A stretch of 10,329 bases of DNA from Syntrophaceae bacterium UBA1411. GTDB lineage: Bacteria > Desulfobacterota > Syntrophia > Syntrophales > Smithellaceae. A program made the translations under genes and the position numbers. Shown here piece by piece: positions 6,388-10,329 of this stretch. The stretch is taken from assembly GCA_002304995.1 (NCBI GenBank), contig DBPV01000132.1:23929-34257 (forward strand), in the 5' to 3' direction. The notes beneath the pieces are model-generated. The model had not been told where the DNA came from. It made no database searches and saw only the letters and a program-made list of their open reading frames with translations. Within the stretch, counting starts at the first letter, position 1, and each line of letters begins with the position of its first letter.

Positions 6388-7164
6388 TTATTGCGGGGGA
6401 TAAAAGCTCAAAAAGAACCTTTTATCCTCGCAATAGAGGAAAGAATAGTGCGTAATCCAGTCGCCCAGCGTGACAAACGTTCTTTCCCGTCCCGCCGCGT
6501 TGAAGGTCTGCACGACCGGTTTATGGCAGTGCCCCAGAATCACGGCGTCATAGTTTTCCCGCCATTTTTCTTCGGCAAAGGTCTGCATTTTTTCCAGCAG
6601 ATAGCCGCTGTTGTCACTGTTGAGGTTTTTGCTGGCCTGGGACGTCATATTCGCCAGCGTCCAGATCAGCGAGGAAGGAAGCAGGCGCTGGAAGGTGTAA
6701 AAAAAACGGCTGCGCAGAAATCGGCGGAACGCCAGATAGAGGCGGTCGGAGCGGTCCGCCGTGTCTCCGTGTGAAACGAGCGTCCGGAGCCCGTCGAGGT
6801 CGATTGCGGCCCATTCTTCAAACACTTCCATTCCCAGCACATCCTCAAAATAGTCCTTGAGGAAAAAATCATGGTTGCCTTCGCACAAATGGATGCGGAC
6901 GCCGCTTTTCTGCAACTCCGCCAGTGCGCCGATGACCCACTGAAATTCGGGATGAATCGCGTCAGGGCGGCAAAACCAGAAATCGAAAAAATCGCCCAGA
7001 ATATAAAGGTCGTCGATCGGCGCGTGTTCCCGGCCGAGTTCCGGCGCATCGACAATCGACCGAATCCGCCCCGCGCGCAAATCGGCGAGAAAGCGCAGCA
7101 GCTGGCCGTAGCGCTCGTCCGTGGAGCGTTTCAAGTGGGCGTCGGATAGAAAAACTGTTTTCAT
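6388..7164 (-). CDS. lpxH: LpxH-like UDP-2,3-diacylglucosamine diphosphatase (calcineurin-type metallophosphoesterase)
   Basis: This is a 258-residue metallophosphoesterase carrying the full motif set in order: DAH (D8, H10), GDFFDFW (D58), GNHDF (N97-H98-D99), SHGD (H132) and GHCHKP (H212, H214). GD-FDFW and the GHCHKP ending are typical of LpxH, which cleaves UDP-2,3-diacylglucosamine to lipid X and UMP at the inner face of the inner membrane during lipid A synthesis. E. coli LpxH is about 240 residues. The middle region (residues ~145-180, FRRFLRSRFFYTFQRLLPSSLIW) is basic and hydrophobic, like the lid by which LpxH contacts the membrane. ATG 7164 has AGGTGA nine bases upstream. The divergent neighbour is kdsD, another lipopolysaccharide gene. 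A general phosphoesterase of the same superfamily is the alternative. Confidence 0.78.
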   Translation of the reverse strand: MKTVFLSDAHLKRSTDERYGQLLRFLADLRAGRIRSIVDAPELGREHAPIDDLYILGDFFDFWFCRPDAIHPEFQWVIGALAELQKSGVRIHLCEGNHDFFLKDYFEDVLGMEVFEEWAAIDLDGLRTLVSHGDTADRSDRLYLAFRRFLRSRFFYTFQRLLPSSLIWTLANMTSQASKNLNSDNSGYLLEKMQTFAEEKWRENYDAVILGHCHKPVVQTFNAAGRERTFVTLGDWITHYSFLYCEDKRFFLSFYPPQ

Positions 7165-7347
7165 GCTCGGATCTCACCTGCCGTCATGCGGCCGTTATTA
7201 GCACAGCGCCGCGAGTGAAACCATGATTTTTTTCTCCGCATCTTCAAATGGAAAGCGCGAATTGATTCTTGTTTTGTAGAGTCTTTTTTGCTAGCTTCGG
7301 AATCCTGAAGAAAACAGCAGAAAAATGAAGCAACGGACGGATACGCT

Positions 7348-8343
7348 ATGAATCATCAACGAACGGCCTTGAAACGCGCCAGGGAAGTGCTGAAAATCGA
7401 AGCGCAAAGCATCCTCTCCCTGATGGACAAAATCAACGGAAATTTTTCCCGGGCGGTGGATATGATCTACTCGTGCAAGGGACGGGTCATCGTCACGGGC
7501 ATCGGCAAATCCGGCCTTATCGGACGGAAAATCTCCGCGACGCTCACCAGCACCGGAACGCAGGCGCTGTTTTTGCACCCCGTGGAAGGCATTCACGGCG
7601 ATCTGGGCATCGTCACCAAGAAGGACATTCTGCTGGCGATCTCCAACAGCGGCGAAACGCGCGAACTGCTGCCGATCATCAGTTCGGTCCGGCATATCGG
7701 CGCGCCCATCATCTCTTTTACCGGAGTGCTTTCCTCCACGCTGAGCCGCAACAGCGACATCGTCATCGACGTCTCCGTGGAAAAGGAAGCCTGTCCGTTC
7801 GGTCTGGCGCCCACTTCCAGCTCCACCGCGACGCTGGCGATGGGAGACGCGCTGGCCATTGCTCTCATCGACCGGCGCAAATTCCGCGAAAAGGATTTTT
7901 ACAAGTTTCATCCGGGCGGCAGTCTGGGCGCAAGGCTTCGCGCCACGGTCCGCGACGCCATGATCACCGGCGACCGCATTCCGCGGATCGTCACCGGAAC
8001 GCCCGCCCGCCAGGCCATCACGGTGATCGACCGCATGAACGTCGGCTTTGTCCTGGTCACGGATAAAAAGAATCACCTGCTGGGCATTCTCACGGACGGC
8101 GATGTGCGGCGGCTGGTCAGCCGGGGAACCGCCTTCGATACCATGACCATCGACGAAATCATGACGGCTTCTCCCAAAACCATCGACGAAAAAGCCTCGC
8201 TGGCCGAATCCGTGGAGATCATGCAGAAGAGGGAGATTACGTCGCTCGCGGTGGTGAACGATAAAAAGGTTCTCAAAGGTTACGTCCATCTGCACGACAT
8301 TTTCGGCCGGGGCGGCTCGGTCAACATTTCACTGACCTATTAG
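7348..8343 (+). CDS. kdsD: D-arabinose-5-phosphate isomerase (KpsF/GutQ family), SIS plus two CBS domains
   Basis: This is a 331-residue cytoplasmic enzyme that interconverts ribulose-5-phosphate and arabinose-5-phosphate, the entry step to Kdo for lipopolysaccharide. The SIS domain covers residues ~35-170, with GIGKSG, HGDLG, SNSGETRE and KEACPFGLAPT, followed by FHPGGSLG. K54, H83, E106, E147 and H188 occupy the places of the E. coli KdsD catalytic or metal residues, with a constant offset of five. Two CBS domains follow (~200-255 with MITGDRIPRI...GILTDGDVRRL, and ~268-322 with IMTASPKTI...GYVHLHDIF). The length is normal for the family. ATG 7348 has only a weak GGACGGAT ribosome site. The 183-base gap to the divergent lpxH-like gene must hold promoters for both, but none is convincing (a poor TTGTTT-17-TAGCTT at 7269-7297). 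Confidence 0.93.
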   Translation: MNHQRTALKRAREVLKIEAQSILSLMDKINGNFSRAVDMIYSCKGRVIVTGIGKSGLIGRKISATLTSTGTQALFLHPVEGIHGDLGIVTKKDILLAISNSGETRELLPIISSVRHIGAPIISFTGVLSSTLSRNSDIVIDVSVEKEACPFGLAPTSSSTATLAMGDALAIALIDRRKFREKDFYKFHPGGSLGARLRATVRDAMITGDRIPRIVTGTPARQAITVIDRMNVGFVLVTDKKNHLLGILTDGDVRRLVSRGTAFDTMTIDEIMTASPKTIDEKASLAESVEIMQKREITSLAVVNDKKVLKGYVHLHDIFGRGGSVNISLTY

Positions 8344-8352
8344 GAAACGCTT

Positions 8353-8877
8353 ATGGCGCTTTATGAATTCGACGGCAAACGACCGCAGGTCCCTGCGGAT
8401 TCTTTCGTCCACCCGGCCGCGACCCTGATCGGCGACGTGCGCCTCGGCCACGAATGCCTGATCGCACCCGGCGTTTCCATCCGCGCCGATTTCGGGCCGG
8501 TGATTATCGGCGACCGGTCAAGCGTTCAGGACAACGCGGTCATCCATGTGTACCCGGGTTCCGAAACCGTCATCGGAGACGACGTGACGGTGGCGCACGG
8601 CGTTATTTTACATGACGTGCACATTCATTCGCGCTGCATGATCGGCATCGGCGCCATCGTTCTTTTCAACGTCGTCTGCGAGGAGGATGTGTTCGTGTCG
8701 GTGGGATCGCTGGTCCCCCGGGGCATGCATATTCCCGCAGGCAAGATCGTCGCGGGCAATCCCGCCAAAATCACCCGTGACCTGACGGACAAAGACAAGG
8801 CCGCCGCCAGAGACGGCATCGAGGCCTACCGCTATCTCTGCCGGACGTACCTGGCCACGATGAAAACCATCGCCTGA
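8353..8877 (+). CDS. Gamma-carbonic-anhydrase-family protein (left-handed beta-helix)
   Basis: This is a 174-residue left-handed beta-helix protein built of hexapeptide turns (ATLIGDVRLGHECLIAPGVSI and onward), with a C-terminal helix. Gamma-carbonic-anhydrase landmarks are present: RAD at 44-46, Q59 in SVQDNAVIH, and zinc histidines H65, H82 and H87 with the 5-residue spacing of the last two. The acidic loop of archaeal Cam is absent, so it belongs with the short YrdA/PaaY/CamH-like proteins, many of which have low or unproven activity. AGGAAA at 8342-8347 overlaps the kdsD stop codon (TAG 8341-8343), and ATG lies 9 bases after that stop, so translation is probably coupled. A hexapeptide acyltransferase is less likely because the three zinc histidines are conserved. 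Confidence 0.88.
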   Translation: MALYEFDGKRPQVPADSFVHPAATLIGDVRLGHECLIAPGVSIRADFGPVIIGDRSSVQDNAVIHVYPGSETVIGDDVTVAHGVILHDVHIHSRCMIGIGAIVLFNVVCEEDVFVSVGSLVPRGMHIPAGKIVAGNPAKITRDLTDKDKAAARDGIEAYRYLCRTYLATMKTIA

Positions 8878-8879
8878 GT

Positions 8880-8926
8880 TTTTCCGGGCGCTTGTTTCGC
8901 AATGTCCGGAAAAGCCTCATGGCTTT
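8880..8926. terminator. Inverted repeats between convergent genes, probable weak bidirectional terminator
   Basis: Two overlapping structures lie here: TTTTCCGG (8880-8887) pairs with CCGGAAAA (8906-8913) around an inner GCG/CGC stem, and AAAGCC-TCAT-GGCTTT occupies 8911-8926. On the minus strand the second hairpin ends in TTTT, serving the methyltransferase side. A third hairpin, CCCGC-TAC-GCGGG (8941-8953), spans the methyltransferase stop codon. None has a long T-tract. Confidence 0.45.
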
Positions 8927-8944
8927 CTGGTCCGAAACATCCCG

Positions 8945-9727
8945 CTACGCGGGAGGCCCGACTTTCTTGGCCTTGATCAGCAACACCGTCGATAAGGCGC
9001 GGGGCATAACGACTGCGTCCAGCCACGCCAGTCCCGCATAAATCACGTTCAACCGTTTGAAGAGAACGATTAAAAATTCGCCGGGCGGCTTCTTTTCTTT
9101 TGCCGGGCTTTCTTTCAGGCGTAAATTCTGCAAAACGGATACGCCGGCAGTGACGAAGAGCATCGTCGCCTTTTCCAGAGGGCCCAGCACCTTTTGCACG
9201 TCCACGGGGTAAAAGCCCGTTTCCTCAAGCAGGGAAATCATTTCAGACAACTCGTAGCGCCGGTAATGATGAACAAAGCGGTCATCGTGGGCAAAGTAAA
9301 ACCGGCGATGCGGAAAGGTGACCACCAGCGCCCCGCCGGTTTTTGTGACTCGGTTAATCTCTCTCAACGCCGCCCGGTCGTCCTCAATGTGTTCCAGCAC
9401 CTCCGAACAGATCACGTGCGAAAAAGACTCTTTTTCGAAAGGCAGTCTCGCGGCATCGGCGACAACGCACCGGCCTTTGCCGTTCATCATCTGCTTCAGC
9501 ATTGCCATTGCGGAAGGCGACACGTCCGAATAAACCATCCGCTCCCAGGAGGTCATGACGGGAGAAATGCCGCTGCCGGTCTCCAGGACCAGCTCCTTTT
9601 TTTCCCTGCGCATCGTGCGTTCAACGGCCCGTTTTCGCAAAAGATAGTTATAGAGATAATTTTTTAAAGAAACATACTGGCGATCCCCGAAAAAGTCATC
9701 GAAGCGATTTTTGCTTTCCGGCATCAT
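8945..9727 (-). CDS. Class I SAM-dependent methyltransferase with hydrophobic C-terminus
   Basis: This is a 260-residue methyltransferase. SAM-fold motifs are visible in order: motif I VLETGSGIS (E49-G53), acidic strand end VYSDVSP (D68), VVADAARLPF (D91) and CSEVLEHIEDD (108-117), followed by LREINRVTKTGGALVVTFPH. These fit the Methyltransf_11 type. Beyond residue ~180 the chain has hydrophobic stretches (KATMLFVTAGVSVL, then FLIVLFKRLNVIYAGLAWLDAVVM) that suggest membrane association. ATG 9727 is chosen because it forms an ATGA overlap with the stop of the glycosyltransferase upstream and has GGAGAG at a normal distance. The longer 309-residue reading would run far into that gene. Context with a glycosyltransferase points to methylation of a lipid, sugar or quinone-like acceptor, but the substrate is not determinable. 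The gene converges on the carbonic-anhydrase-family gene. Confidence 0.85.
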   Translation of the reverse strand: MMPESKNRFDDFFGDRQYVSLKNYLYNYLLRKRAVERTMRREKKELVLETGSGISPVMTSWERMVYSDVSPSAMAMLKQMMNGKGRCVVADAARLPFEKESFSHVICSEVLEHIEDDRAALREINRVTKTGGALVVTFPHRRFYFAHDDRFVHHYRRYELSEMISLLEETGFYPVDVQKVLGPLEKATMLFVTAGVSVLQNLRLKESPAKEKKPPGEFLIVLFKRLNVIYAGLAWLDAVVMPRALSTVLLIKAKKVGPPA

Positions 9728-10329
9728 GATTGGCTCTCCGGAAAAACCGGCGAGTGGAGCCATCCTGCCTTCGCCAACCGAAAGCGCAGCGCCGTGGCCA
9801 GGCACCCTATGCCGTATTGCACGCTGCGCCGAAAATTGATCGACGAGGCTTCGGCAAAATACTTGGTCGGACAACTGATCTCGGCAATCGTATACCCCAG
9901 CCAGACGATCTGCGCCAGCATCTGGTTGTCGAACACAAAGTCATCGGAATTCACGGTCAGGGGCAGCTTTTCCAGAAGTTCCCTCGAGAAAGCGCGATAC
10001 CCCGTATGATACTCGGAGAGCTTTGCGCCCAGCAGAATATTTTCGGCAAGCGTAAGGAAGCGGTTGGAAAAATATTTCCAGCGGGGCATTCCGCCGGTCA
10101 CGGCGTATCCACCCAGAATGCGCGATCCCAGAACGCAGTGGTACAGGCCGCTGGCAATCATGGAGGCCATGGCCGGGATCAGTTTCGGCGTGTACTGATA
10201 GTCGGGGTGGACCATGATGACAATGTCCCCGCCCTCCTCCAGCGCCAGTTTGTAACAGGTCTTCTGATTGGCGCCGTAGCCTTTATTTCGCTCATGAACA
10301 TGAACCCGGGTTTTCGGCAACTGCCGGGC
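9724..10329 (-). CDS. Family 2 glycosyltransferase, DPM/DPG-synthase-like (5' partial)
   Basis: This is the C-terminal 201 residues of a GT-A-fold glycosyltransferase. The frame stays open to the window edge, so the true start lies beyond it; the TTG at 10320 is not a real start because the nucleotide-binding N-terminus of the family is missing. Visible features are ERNKGYGANQKTCY, then HPDYQYTP at ~41-48 in the DxD metal-binding position, GSR at ~68-70, EYHTGYRAFSRELL at ~106-119, and NSDDFVFDNQML as the acceptor-side acidic region. The chain ends in a moderately hydrophobic helix without clear membrane spans. The stop overlaps the methyltransferase start (ATGA), so the two are co-translated. 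Such enzymes transfer sugars from nucleotide sugars to polyprenyl phosphate or glycan acceptors; the actual donor is unknown. Confidence 0.86.
   Translation of the reverse strand, partial: ARQLPKTRVHVHERNKGYGANQKTCYKLALEEGGDIVIMVHPDYQYTPKLIPAMASMIASGLYHCVLGSRILGGYAVTGGMPRWKYFSNRFLTLAENILLGAKLSEYHTGYRAFSRELLEKLPLTVNSDDFVFDNQMLAQIVWLGYTIAEISCPTKYFAEASSINFRRSVQYGIGCLATALRFRLAKAGWLHSPVFPESQS

Noticed and set aside
7291..8295. 334-residue open frame antisense to kdsD
   Set aside because: kdsD is unambiguous by catalytic motifs. The antisense reading is rich in Arg/Asp/Gly/His with no recognisable domain, as expected from the mirror of biased GC codons.
9728..9874. N-terminal extension of the methyltransferase to 309 residues
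   Set aside because: It would overlap the glycosyltransferase by about 150 bases out of frame. The ATGA junction and GGAGAG site support the start at 9727.

Overview
The window looks like a chromosomal stretch from a Gram-negative, GC-rich bacterium. Lipid A and Kdo genes (lpxH-like, kdsD), an outer-membrane barrel with a terminal aromatic residue, and a lipoprotein signal all imply an outer membrane. A C-terminal 'CFI-box' sorting segment and a pyruvoyl-type arginine decarboxylase together suggest a deltaproteobacterial (Desulfobacterota/Syntrophales-like) lineage. That placement is inference and cannot be proved from this sequence.

Layout. 1-1013 (+): the tail of an unrecognised gene, then an exported beta-barrel protein. 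1083-3605 (-): a large secreted protein with a zinc-protease motif (HELAHQYGIGD), Ig/Fn3-like modules and a C-terminal CFI-box plus membrane anchor. It converges on the barrel gene. 3869-4534 (+): a dienelactone-hydrolase-fold lipoprotein, divergent from the protease, with candidate promoters in the gap between them. 4569-4737 (-): a complete initiator tRNA unit with promoter, tRNA-fMet with encoded CCA, and a strong intrinsic terminator. 4768-6212 (-): a two-gene polyamine operon, agmatinase followed by pyruvoyl-dependent arginine decarboxylase (arginine to agmatine to putrescine plus urea). 6388-7164 (-): an LpxH-like UDP-diacylglucosamine hydrolase. 7348-8877 (+): divergent kdsD (arabinose-5-phosphate isomerase, first step to Kdo), with a gamma-carbonic-anhydrase-family gene whose ribosome site overlaps the kdsD stop. 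8945-10329 (-): a class I methyltransferase and a family 2 glycosyltransferase joined by an ATGA overlap, probably part of a surface glycan or lipid-linked sugar locus continuing past the window edge.

Most of the window is cell-envelope and polyamine housekeeping. I did not find a convincing undescribed multi-gene system. The least ordinary items are the CFI-box metalloprotease, the serine-type dienelactone-hydrolase lipoprotein, the compact polyamine operon abutting the fMet tRNA, and the C1:U72 mismatch in that tRNA.
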